From: Streptomyces sp. Tue 6430
GTDB taxonomy: Bacteria; Actinomycetota; Actinomycetes; Streptomycetales; Streptomycetaceae
Direction of reading: 5' to 3'
Assembly: GCA_021568835.1 (NCBI GenBank)
Contig: JAKGSH010000010.1
Location: 3,100,001-3,164,000, forward strand
DNA length: 64,000 bases
The position numbers and the translations under genes are program-made. The notes below the pieces were generated by a model that had not been told where the DNA came from, searched no databases, and was given only the letters and a program-made list of their open reading frames with translations. Positions 7,894-15,893 of this stretch are shown here, in pieces. Within the stretch, counting starts at the first letter, position 1. Every line of letters starts with the position of its first letter.

Positions 7894-9231
7894 ATGACAC
7901 CGGCTCCCGCGATCCCCAAGGTCACCCGGCGACAGCACGATCGGGAGATCGTCGCGCTGGCCGTCCCGGCCTTCGGCGCGCTCGTCGCCGAGCCCCTCTT
8001 CGTCCTAGCCGACAGCGCCATCGTGGGCCACCTCGGCACCGCGCAACTCGCCGGCCTCGGCGTGGCCTCCGCCCTGCTGACCACAGCCGTCAGCATCTTC
8101 GTCTTCCTCGCCTACGCCACCACGGCGGCCGTCGCCCGTCGCGTGGGCGCCGGCGATCTCCCGGCGGCCATCCGCCAGGGTATGGACGGGATCTGGCTGG
8201 CACTGTTGCTCGGCGCGACCGTGATCGCCTTCGTCCTCCCCTCCGCCCCCTCCCTCGTGGAACTGTTCGGCGCCTCGGAGACGGCCGCCCCGTACGCGAT
8301 CACCTATCTGCGCATCTCCGCTCTGGGCATCCCCGCCATGCTGGTCGTCCTCGCCGCGACAGGCGTTCTGCGCGGCCTCCAGGACACGAGGACGCCTCTC
8401 TACGTCGCCGTCGCGGGCTTCGTTGCCAACGCCCTTCTGAACGTCGGTCTCGTCTACGGCGCGGATCTCGGCATAGCCGGCTCCGCCTGGGGCACGGTCA
8501 TCGCCCAGTGCGGCATGGCAGCGGCCTATCTCGTCGTGGTGATCCGGGGAGCCCGTCGGCATGGCGCCACCCTGCGCCCCGACGTCGTTGGCATCCGGGC
8601 GTCGGCCCGGGCGGGCGCACCCCTGCTGGTGCGCACCCTGTCCTTGCGAGCCGTGCTGATGATCGCGACCGCTGTGGCCGCCCGCCTCGGTGACGCGAAC
8701 ATCGCCGCCCATCAGATCGTCCTGTCACTGTGGAGCCTGCTGGCTTTCGCCCTCGACGCCATCGCCATCGCCGGACAGGCGATCGTCGGACGTTACCTCG
8801 GTGCCGACGACCCCCACGGTGCTCGGGCCGTCTGCCGCCGCATGGTGGAGTGGGGCCTTGCCGTGGGTGTCGTACTGGCCCTGCTCGTGGTCCTGGCCCG
8901 GCCGTTGTTCCTGCCCCTGTTCACCGGAGACCCGGAGGTAAAGGACGCCGCACTGCCGGCCCTGCTGGTGGTGGCCCTGTCCCAGCCGGTCTGTGCCGTC
9001 GTCTTCGTCCTGGACGGCGTACTGATGGGCGCGGGCGACGGCACCTACCTGGCCTGGGCGATGGTTCTCACCCTGGCGGTCTTCGCTCCGGTCGCGCTGC
9101 TGGTTCCCACCCTGGGTGGCGGCCTCACCGCGCTGTGGGGGGCCATGACCCTGATGATGGCGGTCCGGATGCTGACCCTCTGGCTGCGCACCCGCTCAGG
9201 GCGCTGGCTGGTCACCGGCGCAACCCGCTGA
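7894..9231 (+). CDS. MATE-family efflux transporter (DinF-like)
   Basis: A 445-residue membrane protein with about 12 helices in two similar halves, beginning with the MATE pattern IVALAVPAFGALVAEPLFVLADSAIVGHLGTAQLAGLG. The second half carries the matching NIAAHQIVLSLWSLLAF segment. MATE proteins export cationic drugs or metabolites in exchange for Na+ or H+. An in-frame extension to 7849 lacks support; ATG 7894 is preferred. It is convergent with rplI, and a parS and a strong terminator separate them. Confidence 0.9.
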   Translation: MTPAPAIPKVTRRQHDREIVALAVPAFGALVAEPLFVLADSAIVGHLGTAQLAGLGVASALLTTAVSIFVFLAYATTAAVARRVGAGDLPAAIRQGMDGIWLALLLGATVIAFVLPSAPSLVELFGASETAAPYAITYLRISALGIPAMLVVLAATGVLRGLQDTRTPLYVAVAGFVANALLNVGLVYGADLGIAGSAWGTVIAQCGMAAAYLVVVIRGARRHGATLRPDVVGIRASARAGAPLLVRTLSLRAVLMIATAVAARLGDANIAAHQIVLSLWSLLAFALDAIAIAGQAIVGRYLGADDPHGARAVCRRMVEWGLAVGVVLALLVVLARPLFLPLFTGDPEVKDAALPALLVVALSQPVCAVVFVLDGVLMGAGDGTYLAWAMVLTLAVFAPVALLVPTLGGGLTALWGAMTLMMAVRMLTLWLRTRSGRWLVTGATR

Positions 9232-9251
9232 CCGCTGCACACGAAACCGGC

Positions 9252-9265
9252 GTTTCACGTGAAAC
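9252..9265. other. parS site inside a palindrome
   Basis: Exact GTTTCACGTGAAAC, extended to a 20-bp perfect palindrome at 9249-9268 by GGC/GCC. It lies between the convergent MATE and rplI genes. Confidence 0.94.
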
Positions 9266-9305
9266 GCCACAGTTACGATGCCTGCGGATCGACGGAGGCA
9301 TGCGG

Positions 9306-9337
9306 AAGGGGCCGCACCCTGGAGGGTGCGGCCCCTT
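9306..9337. terminator. Bidirectional terminator between MATE gene and rplI
   Basis: Perfect 14-bp stem (AAGGGGCCGCACCC / GGGTGCGGCCCCTT) with loop TGGA, followed on the plus strand by TCTC and on the minus strand by CCGC. Confidence 0.88.
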
Positions 9338-9364
9338 CTCAGCTCTACAAGCCGAGCACAACGA

Positions 9365-9811
9365 TCAGGCCGCGACGACCTCGAGGCTGACCTTGGCGGC
9401 CACCTCGGGGTGCAGACGCACGGACGTCTCGTGGGCGCCCAGGGTCTTGATCGGAGAGCCGAGCTCGATGCGGCGCTTGTCGACCTCGGGACCACCGGAA
9501 GCCTTGATCGCCGAGGCGATGTCGGCCGGGGTGACGGAACCGAAGAGACGACCGGCGTCGCCGGAGCGGACGGCCAGGCGGACCTTGACGCCCTCGAGCT
9601 GGGCCTTCACGGCGTTGGCCTGCTCGATGGTCTGGATCTCGTGGATCTTGCGAGCGCGACGGATCTGCTCGACGTCCTTCTCGCCGCCCTTGGTCCAGCG
9701 GATCGCGAAGTTCCGCGGGATCAGGTAGTTGCGAGCGTAGCCGTCCTTGACGTCGACGACGTCGCCCGCGGCACCGAGGCCGGAGACCTCGTGGGTGAGG
9801 ATGATCTTCAT
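9365..9811 (-). CDS. rplI: 50S ribosomal protein L9
   Basis: 148 residues with the N-terminal RNA-binding domain signature MKIILTHEVSGLGAAGDVVDV followed by GYARNYLIPRNFA, a central helix, and the C-terminal domain, which is the normal full length. It is the last gene of the rpsF-ssb-rpsR-rplI operon, 18 bp after rpsR, and ends just before a strong bidirectional terminator. Confidence 0.97.
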   Translation of the reverse strand: MKIILTHEVSGLGAAGDVVDVKDGYARNYLIPRNFAIRWTKGGEKDVEQIRRARKIHEIQTIEQANAVKAQLEGVKVRLAVRSGDAGRLFGSVTPADIASAIKASGGPEVDKRRIELGSPIKTLGAHETSVRLHPEVAAKVSLEVVAA

Positions 9812-9829
9812 TTTTCGGTCACCCTTCCC

Positions 9830-10066
9830 TTATCGCGCCTGGGCGGTGTAGGGCAGCAGCGCCATCTCACGGCTGTTCTTCACGGCCGTGGCGACGTCAC
9901 GCTGGTGCTGCGTGCAGTTGCCGGTCACGCGGCGGGCACGGATCTTGCCGCGGTCGGAAATGAACTTCCGCAGCATGTTCGTGTCCTTGTAGTCCACGTA
10001 CGTGACCTTGTCCTTGCAGAAAGCGCAGACCTTCTTCTTCGGCTTGCGCACAGGCGGCTTCGCCAT
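9830..10066 (-). CDS. rpsR: 30S ribosomal protein S18 (zinc-ribbon form)
   Basis: 78 residues with the S18 core DTNMLRKFISDRGKIRARRVTG. It keeps CAFC near residue 14 and a second Cys/His pair in NCTQHQRD, so it is the zinc-binding (C+) version. S18 binds 16S rRNA together with S6, which is encoded in the same operon. Actinomycetes often carry a second, cysteine-free S18 under Zur control elsewhere in the chromosome; that copy is not in this window. Confidence 0.96.
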   Translation of the reverse strand: MAKPPVRKPKKKVCAFCKDKVTYVDYKDTNMLRKFISDRGKIRARRVTGNCTQHQRDVATAVKNSREMALLPYTAQAR

Positions 10067-10147
10067 GGTGATTCTCCTGTGTGATCAAGAAGTTGGGATA
10101 CGACCCGCCCTCGACCTGAACCGGCCCGGAGAACCGGGCCCGAAGGC

Positions 10148-10750
10148 CTAGAAGGGGGGCTCGTCCGAGTAGCCGCCACCGGCACCGCCGCCGGAGTTTC
10201 CACCCCAGCCGCCGCCACCGCCGCCGCCCTGGTTGCCACCGGCGGGAGCGCTGGTCGCCCACGGGTCGTCGGCGGGAGCGCCGCCGCCCTGCTGACCGCC
10301 GCCGGGGCCACCGCCCCAGCCGCCGCCCTGGGCGCCACCGCCACCGCCGCCGCCGAAGCCACCGCCGCCACCCTGGCCACCGCGGCCGGTGGTCTTGGTG
10401 ACCTTGGCCGTGGCGTTGCGCAGGCTGGGGCCGACTTCCTCGACGTCCAGTTCGTAGACCGTGCGCTTGACGCCCTCGCGGTCCTCGTAGGACCGCTGCT
10501 TCAGCCGGCCCTGCACGAGGACGCGCATGCCCCGCTGGAGCGACTCTGCGACGTTCTCCGCCGCCTGACGCCAGACCGAGCAGGTCAGGAACAGGCTCTC
10601 GCCGTCCTTCCACTCGTTGGTCTGACGGTCGAACGTGCGGGGAGTGGACGCGACACGAAACTTCGCGACCGCCGCACCGGAGGGGGTGAAGCGCAGCTCG
10701 GGGTCATCGACAAGATTGCCGATGACCGTGATGACGGTCTCGCCTGCCAT
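10148..10750 (-). CDS. ssb: Single-stranded DNA-binding protein
   Basis: 200 residues. The OB-fold DNA-binding domain covers about residues 1-115 (starting MAGETVITVIGNLVDDPELRFTPSG). It is followed by a long Gly-rich flexible linker (about 125-190) and the acidic C-terminal tip DEPPF, which recruits replication and repair partners. It is placed between rpsF and rpsR as in most bacteria with gaps of 81 bp on each side. The Gly-rich linker is strongly biased and makes several long out-of-frame shadow ORFs. Confidence 0.97.
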   Translation of the reverse strand: MAGETVITVIGNLVDDPELRFTPSGAAVAKFRVASTPRTFDRQTNEWKDGESLFLTCSVWRQAAENVAESLQRGMRVLVQGRLKQRSYEDREGVKRTVYELDVEEVGPSLRNATAKVTKTTGRGGQGGGGGFGGGGGGGAQGGGWGGGPGGGQQGGGAPADDPWATSAPAGGNQGGGGGGGWGGNSGGGAGGGYSDEPPF

Positions 10751-10831
10751 GGGGGAACCTCTCGGCGGGTTTGCTGCTGCTGGCTGCTGGTGCTGCTACT
10801 CGAAATCCCGAGACCAGGTGAGCGGGGAAGC

Positions 10832-11122
10832 TCAGTGGGTCTCGGGGCGGAGGACCTTGGTCCGGAGGACCGACTCGTTCAGGTTCATCTGGCGGTCGAG
10901 CTCCTTGACGACCGCAGGCTCGGCCTGCAGGTCGATGACCGAGTAGATGCCCTCGGGCTTCTTCTTGATCTCGTACGAGAGACGACGACGGCCCCAGGTG
11001 TCGACCTTCTCCACCTTTCCGTTGCCCTCACGGACGACGGAGAGGAAGTTCTCGATCAGCGGGGAGACAGCGCGCTCCTCGAGATCGGGGTCGAGGATGA
11101 CCATCACTTCGTAGTGACGCAT
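10832..11122 (-). CDS. rpsF: 30S ribosomal protein S6
   Basis: 96 residues, normal S6 length, starting [17 protein letters not shown] and containing the [18 protein letters not shown] segment that contacts S18. ATG 11122 has an excellent ribosome site (AAAGGAGGTGG, 8 bases upstream); the longer in-frame extension to 11311 is leader RNA. It is the first gene of the rpsF-ssb-rpsR-rplI operon. A short stem-loop lies about 30 bp upstream of the start, in the leader. Confidence 0.97.
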
Positions 11123-11150
11123 GTGGAACCCACCTCCTTTGGACTCAACG

Positions 11151-11169
11151 GCCACGGTCGTTCCGTGGC
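11151..11169 (-). promoter_or_regulatory. Stem-loop in the rpsF leader
   Basis: Perfect 7-bp stem GCCACGG / CCGTGGC with a 5-base loop, about 30 bp upstream of the rpsF ATG. Many bacteria autoregulate this operon through an S6:S18-binding leader element; whether this hairpin is one cannot be decided from sequence alone. Confidence 0.3.
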
Positions 11170-11409
11170 AGGAGGGTTGTGATGCGTACGCAACGGTATC
11201 GGCCGCCACTGACAATCGGGGGTCGCGTCGCGACGTTCCCGCTCTGAGCTGGGCGGAGTCCCTGGCTGTGCCTGGGCAGACACCGGTGCAGACGGTACAG
11301 ACTACCTGCACACCGGCTTCCGGTTGAAATCCGGCCCCGGAGCCCGTCAGTCTGTACGCATCGGGTGTGTATGGCGCTACAGTGCGCCGCTCTCCGCAGG
11401 AGGTGCCTC

Positions 11410-11721
11410 ATGGCACAGGCATTGCGACCCAACACCGCCGGTTCTCTCCTCGCCACCGACGGCAGGACCCATCCGCTTCAGGACACGCTCATGGCCGTCA
11501 CCCTGGTCCTGGGCGCGGTGGCCTTCATCACGGCGATGTTCCACAGCCTCCACCTGCTCAGCTCGTGGGCCGGCCTGGTGGGGATCTTCACCGGCGCGTA
11601 CGGGCAGTGGGTCTCCGAGACCACCCGTGAGCGCTTCGGCCTGATCCTGGGGCTCGGTGCCTCCGGCGTCGGCTTCTTCCTCGGTATGGCACACGGCGGC
11701 CTCTTCGGCGGCCTCTGGTGA
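11410..11721 (+). CDS. Small conserved membrane protein, function unknown
   Basis: 103 residues. ATG 11410 follows AGGAGG at good spacing, so the 15-residue in-frame extension upstream is not used. Three hydrophobic segments are visible: TLMAVTLVLGAVAFITAMF (about 28-46), SSWAGLVGIFTGAYGQWV (about 51-68) and FGLILGLGASGVGFFLGMAHGG (about 76-97). I recognise the general type (small actinobacterial inner-membrane protein beside femX) but no function. It is divergent from the rpsF operon. Confidence 0.75.
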   Translation: MAQALRPNTAGSLLATDGRTHPLQDTLMAVTLVLGAVAFITAMFHSLHLLSSWAGLVGIFTGAYGQWVSETTRERFGLILGLGASGVGFFLGMAHGGLFGGLW

Positions 11722-11932
11722 CCTGACCGTCACCGGTCCGGCGCCCCCGCCGGCGCCGGCCACCGGCCCTGCACGACAACGGCGGTGTCCTGGCGGAACG
11801 CCCCGGCCGTCCACCGGCCGGGGCAAAGGAGCCGTACGCCCAGTCGGGGCGCTCGCGAGGCGCAGTAGGCTTCGGCGCGAGAGCCGGAGCCCCTGTACCC
11901 ATGGGGACACACCAGCCCGAGGAGCGCCCCGA

Positions 11933-13054
11933 ATGAGCCTGACCCTGAGGACGATCAGCCGCGAGCAGCATCTGGCATACATCCAGAGCCTGCCGGCGGC
12001 TAGCCACATGCAGGTTCCGGCCTGGGCAGACGTCAAGGCCGAGTGGCGGTCGGAGAGCCTCGGCTGGTTCGACGACAGGACCGGTGAACTCGTCGGTGCC
12101 GGTCTCGTCCTCTATCGCCAGCTCCCCAAGATCAAGCGCTATCTCGCCTACCTGCCCGAAGGGCCGGTCATCAACTGGTATGCGCCGAATCTGACCGAGT
12201 GGCTGGAACCGATGCTCGCGCACCTCAAGCACCAAGGCGCCTTCTCCGTGAAGATGGGCCCGCCGGTGATCATCCGGCGCTGGGAGGCCTCCTCCATCAA
12301 GGCGGGCATCCAGAACCCCGACGTGAAGCGACTGCGGGACGTCGAGGCCGACTTCATCGAACCGCGGGCCTTCGAGGTGGCCGATAAGCTGCGGCGCATG
12401 GGCTGGCAGCAGGGCGAGGACGGCGGCGCCGGCTTCGGCGACGTCCAGCCGCGCTACGTCTACCAGGTGCCGCTGGCGAACCGTTCCCTCGAAGAGGTCC
12501 ACAGGAACTTCAACCAGCTCTGGCGCCGCAACATCAAGAAGGCCGAGAAGGCCGGCGTCGAGGTCGTCCAGGGCGGCTACCACGACCTCGAGGAGTGGCA
12601 GCGGCTCTACGAGATCACGGCGGTGCGCGACCACTTCCGGCCACGCCCGCTGTCGTACTTCCAGCGCATGTGGACGGCCCTCAACACCGAGGACCCCAAC
12701 CGCATGCGGTTGTACTTCGCCCGGCACAACGGCGTGAACCTCTCGGCGGCGACCATGCTGATCGTCGGCGGACACGTCTGGTACTCCTACGGCGCCTCCG
12801 ACAACATCGGCCGGGAGTTCCGCCCCTCGAACGCGATGCAGTGGCGAATGCTGCGCGACGCCTACGCACTCGGCGCGTCCGTGTACGACCTGCGCGGCAT
12901 CTCCGACTCGCTGGACGAGTCGGACCACCTGTTCGGCCTGATCCAGTTCAAGGTCGGCACGGGCGGGCAGGCCGCCGAGTACCTGGGTGAGTGGGACTTC
13001 CCGCTGAACAAGCTGCTCCACAAGGCGCTCGACATCTACATGTCGCGTCGCTGA
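11933..13054 (+). CDS. femX: FemX/FemAB-family aminoacyltransferase (peptidoglycan bridge formation)
   Basis: 373 residues of the FemAB family: two GNAT-like subdomains with the family patterns PKIKRYLAYLPEGPVINW, WRRNIKKAEKAGVEVVQGG and YDLRGISDSLDESDHLFGLIQFKVGTGG. No coiled-coil arm, as expected for the FemX/Fem-like group. In Streptomyces this enzyme adds the first glycine from glycyl-tRNA to the LL-diaminopimelate side chain of lipid II, on the cytoplasmic face of the membrane. ATG 11933 follows GAGGAG. A PLP-fold alanine-racemase-like gene follows 91 bp downstream and is probably co-transcribed. Confidence 0.88.
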   Translation: MSLTLRTISREQHLAYIQSLPAASHMQVPAWADVKAEWRSESLGWFDDRTGELVGAGLVLYRQLPKIKRYLAYLPEGPVINWYAPNLTEWLEPMLAHLKHQGAFSVKMGPPVIIRRWEASSIKAGIQNPDVKRLRDVEADFIEPRAFEVADKLRRMGWQQGEDGGAGFGDVQPRYVYQVPLANRSLEEVHRNFNQLWRRNIKKAEKAGVEVVQGGYHDLEEWQRLYEITAVRDHFRPRPLSYFQRMWTALNTEDPNRMRLYFARHNGVNLSAATMLIVGGHVWYSYGASDNIGREFRPSNAMQWRMLRDAYALGASVYDLRGISDSLDESDHLFGLIQFKVGTGGQAAEYLGEWDFPLNKLLHKALDIYMSRR

Positions 13055-13145
13055 TCTTCCGTCAGCTGCTTCGATGGCGTCGTACGCCCCGGCAGCTCCC
13101 CACCTCTGACACACCGCAGCCACGAGAAAGGTTCCAGGTCCGGCC

Positions 13146-14177
13146 ATGGCGCTCACGCTCTACGTCGACACCGCGCGCTGGCGGGCGCACCACAAGCACG
13201 TGCAGGAGCAGTTCCCGGGACTCGTCCCGGTCTGCAAGGGCAACGGCTACGGCTTCGGGCACGAGCGGCTGGCGGAGGAGGCCACGCGGCTGGGCTCGGA
13301 CATCCTCGCCGTCGGTACGACCTACGAAGCCGCGCGTATCAAGGACTTCTTCGGCGGTGACCTGCTGGTGCTGACGCCGTACCGGCGCGGTGAGGAACCC
13401 GTCCCGCTGCCGGACCGGGTCGTGCGGTCGGTGTCGTCGATCGACGGTGTCTACGGTCTCGTGGGCGCGCGCGTGGTGATCGAGGTGATGTCCTCGATGA
13501 AGCGGCACGGCATCAGCGAGCAGGATCTGCCGCAACTGCACGCCGCCATAGAGAATGTCCGCCTGGAGGGCTTCGCCATCCACCTGCCGCTGGACCGTAC
13601 CGACGGCTCGGACGCCGTCGAGGAGGTCATCGGCTGGATGGACCGGCTGCGCGCGGCCCGGCTGCCGCTGCACACGATGTTCGTGAGCCACCTGAAGGCC
13701 GACGAACTCAGCCGTCTGCAGCAGCAGTTCCCGCAGACCCGCTTCCGTGCCCGCATCGGCACACGGCTGTGGCTGGGTGACCACGAGGCCACCGAGTACC
13801 GCGGCGCCGTCCTGGACGTCACGCGTGTCGCCAAGGGAGACCGGTTCGGCTACCGACAGCAGAGGGCTGCCTCCGACGGCTTCCTGGTGGTCGTGGCGGG
13901 CGGTACGTCGCACGGGGTGGGCCTGGAGGCCCCCAAGGCCCTGCATGGCGTCATGCCGCGTGCCAAGGGCGTCGCACGCGCCGGTCTGGCCACGGTGAAC
14001 CGGAACCTCTCGCCGTTCGTCTGGGGCGGCAAGCAGCGGTGGTTCGCCGAGCCGCCGCACATGCAGGTGTCCATCCTGTTCGTCCCCTCGGACGCGCCGG
14101 AACCGACGGTCGGTGACGAGCTGGTGGCCCATCTGCGGCACACCACCACGCAGTTCGACCGCATCGTGGACCGCTGA
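13146..14177 (+). CDS. Alanine-racemase-like PLP protein next to FemX
   Basis: 343 residues of the alanine racemase fold-type III family. The PLP lysine is in VCKGNGYGFGHERLA (about K30), and the C-terminal part has RIGTRLWLG, RVAKGDRFGYRQQ and VGDELVAHLR. The region of the catalytic tyrosine motif (GYADG in Bacillus/E. coli Alr) reads VVVAGGTSHGVGLEA, so the second catalytic base appears missing. The canonical CMDQ segment is replaced by PHMQVS. It may therefore be a non-canonical member or a regulatory/biosynthetic PLP protein working with FemX. A terminator follows. Confidence 0.75.
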   Translation: MALTLYVDTARWRAHHKHVQEQFPGLVPVCKGNGYGFGHERLAEEATRLGSDILAVGTTYEAARIKDFFGGDLLVLTPYRRGEEPVPLPDRVVRSVSSIDGVYGLVGARVVIEVMSSMKRHGISEQDLPQLHAAIENVRLEGFAIHLPLDRTDGSDAVEEVIGWMDRLRAARLPLHTMFVSHLKADELSRLQQQFPQTRFRARIGTRLWLGDHEATEYRGAVLDVTRVAKGDRFGYRQQRAASDGFLVVVAGGTSHGVGLEAPKALHGVMPRAKGVARAGLATVNRNLSPFVWGGKQRWFAEPPHMQVSILFVPSDAPEPTVGDELVAHLRHTTTQFDRIVDR

Positions 14178-14195
14178 GGATCGCGGCAACGACGT

Positions 14196-14227
14196 AAGGC
14201 CGTACACGGGTTTCCGTGTACGGCCTT
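14196..14227. terminator. Bidirectional hairpin terminator
   Basis: Perfect 14-bp stem (AAGGCCGTACACGG / CCGTGTACGGCCTT) with loop GTTT, between the convergent racemase-like gene and the GT87 gene. Confidence 0.87.
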
Positions 14228-14262
14228 TCACGTGGTCCGCCGGGCTCCTCCGGCGCGTTCGC

Positions 14263-15762
14263 TCAGGGCGAACCGTCGACGGTGTCCCGCTTGCCCCATT
14301 CCACCTGCGGCCCCTCGAAGTGGGCCGCGTGCCGGGCGGGACGCGCCGTCGCCCCCAGGACGAAGACGTCCTCCGCGCCGTCGAGCACACCGCCCGAGGG
14401 ATCGTCGTCCCCGGCCCGGCGGACCACGTCCCGCTCGGGCATCAGGATGTCCCGCACCACCATCGCGCACAGGTAGAGCGTTCCCAGCAGATGGACGCCG
14501 ATGGCCCAGTGATAGCCGTCGGTCGGTAGTCCCTTGTGGGCTTCTCCGCTGGTGGTGTAGGCGAGGTACAGCCAGATGCCGAGGAAGTACGCCACCTCGC
14601 AGGCCTGCCAGATCAGGAAGTCCCGCCATTTGGGACGGGCCAGCACGGCCAGCGGCACGAGCCACAGGACGTACTGCGGCGAGTAGACCTTGTTGGTGAG
14701 GATGAAGGCCGCCACGATCAGGAAGGCCAGCTGGGCGAAGCGGGGGCGCCGCGGAGCCGTCAGCGTCAGCGCCCCGATCCCCAGTCCGCACGCCACGACC
14801 AGAAGCGTGGCGAGCGTGTTGACGCTGTCGGTGGTGAGGGGGTCGCTGGAGTTCTGAGCCAGGATCAGCCAGAACGACCCGAAGTCGACTCCCCGTTCCT
14901 GGCTGAACGTGTAGAACTTCGACCAGCCTTCGAAGGCGAAGAGCATCACCGGCAGGTTCACCACCAGCCAGGCGACGACCGCACCACCCAGGGCCGTGCC
15001 GAAGTCCCGCCACTTCCCCGCTCGCCAGCACAGGACGAACAGCGGGCCCAGGAGGAAGACGGGGTAGAGCTTGGCGGCGGTGGCGAGCCCCAGCAGGACG
15101 CCGAACGCCAGCGCCCGTCCGCGTGACCACATCAGCATGGCCGCAGCCGTCAGAGCGACCGCCAGGAGGTCCCAGTTGATGGTGGCGGTGAGCGCGAACG
15201 CGGGCGCCAGGGCCACCAGCAGGCCGTCCCAGGGGCGCCGGGCATGCGTCCGGGTCACACAGACGGCGATGACGGCCGCGCACGCCATCAGCATCCCGGC
15301 GTTGACCATCCAGTACCACTGGCCCTGGTGCTGGGCACTGCCGCTGCCCGGCGTGAGCCAGGCGGCCACCTCCATGAACACTCCGGTGAGGACCGGGTAT
15401 TCGAGGTACTGCATGTCGCCGGGGAGCTTGTCGAAGTACGGCACGAGTCCGTCGGCGAATCCGCGCCCCTGGTACAGGTGCGGGATGTCCGAGTAGCACG
15501 CGTGCGTGTACTGGGAGACAGCGCCGAAAAACCAGCCGCCGTTGTAGCAGGGTGCCTTCTGGATCAGGCCGAGGACGAACATCCCGATGGCCACGAGCGC
15601 GACCACCCGTACGGGCGACAGCCAGGACGTCCCCGTCAGGGCTCGCCGCCCCAAGGGACCGCCGATCAGCTCACTGCCGGCCGCGGCCACCTCGTCGTCC
15701 CTGGTCGGCTGCACCGGATCAGGCTCGCGCACGCGCGCTGGCGTCGATTCTGCACTGGGCAT
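14263..15762 (-). CDS. GT87/DUF2029-family membrane glycosyltransferase
   Basis: 499 residues with about 10-12 membrane segments. The first extracytoplasmic loop carries YSDIPHLYQGRGFADGLVPYFDKLPGDMQYLEYPVLTG, containing the acidic residues expected of GT-C enzymes that use polyprenyl-phosphate sugars. Actinobacterial relatives are alpha-mannosyltransferases of lipoglycan synthesis; here the sugar and acceptor are inferred only by family. The start is ATG 15762. It lies downstream of the PBP gene on the same strand but is separated from it by a terminator and two parS sites. Confidence 0.82.
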   Translation of the reverse strand: MPSAESTPARVREPDPVQPTRDDEVAAAGSELIGGPLGRRALTGTSWLSPVRVVALVAIGMFVLGLIQKAPCYNGGWFFGAVSQYTHACYSDIPHLYQGRGFADGLVPYFDKLPGDMQYLEYPVLTGVFMEVAAWLTPGSGSAQHQGQWYWMVNAGMLMACAAVIAVCVTRTHARRPWDGLLVALAPAFALTATINWDLLAVALTAAAMLMWSRGRALAFGVLLGLATAAKLYPVFLLGPLFVLCWRAGKWRDFGTALGGAVVAWLVVNLPVMLFAFEGWSKFYTFSQERGVDFGSFWLILAQNSSDPLTTDSVNTLATLLVVACGLGIGALTLTAPRRPRFAQLAFLIVAAFILTNKVYSPQYVLWLVPLAVLARPKWRDFLIWQACEVAYFLGIWLYLAYTTSGEAHKGLPTDGYHWAIGVHLLGTLYLCAMVVRDILMPERDVVRRAGDDDPSGGVLDGAEDVFVLGATARPARHAAHFEGPQVEWGKRDTVDGSP

Positions 15763-15798
15763 GGCTCACATCCTGCCGTATAGGTCTAGGAAAACGCC

Positions 15799-15834
15799 GA
15801 GGGCCGCCTCACCTGGTCCAGTGAGGCGGCCCTC
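15799..15834 (-). terminator. Hairpin terminator after the PBP gene
   Basis: Perfect 14-bp stem (GAGGGCCGCCTCAC / GTGAGGCGGCCCTC), 8-base loop. Its arm ends exactly where a parS site begins at 15835. Confidence 0.85.
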
Positions 15835-15848
15835 GTTTCACGTGAAAC
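15835..15848. other. parS site
   Basis: Exact GTTTCACGTGAAAC, directly abutting the terminator stem. A second copy begins 22 bp further on (15857). Confidence 0.94.
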
Positions 15849-15856
15849 GTCCGCAT

Positions 15857-15870
15857 GTTTCACGTGAAAC
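15857..15870. other. parS site
   Basis: Exact GTTTCACGTGAAAC, second of a pair spaced 22 bp centre to centre, just after the 3' end of the PBP gene. Confidence 0.94.
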
Positions 15871-15893
15871 GCATGGGTGAGGCGATTGCCCGT

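Noticed and set aside
14225..14238. CTTTCACGTGGTCC as a parS site
   Set aside because: Three mismatches to the consensus and not palindromic; it overlaps a terminator end.
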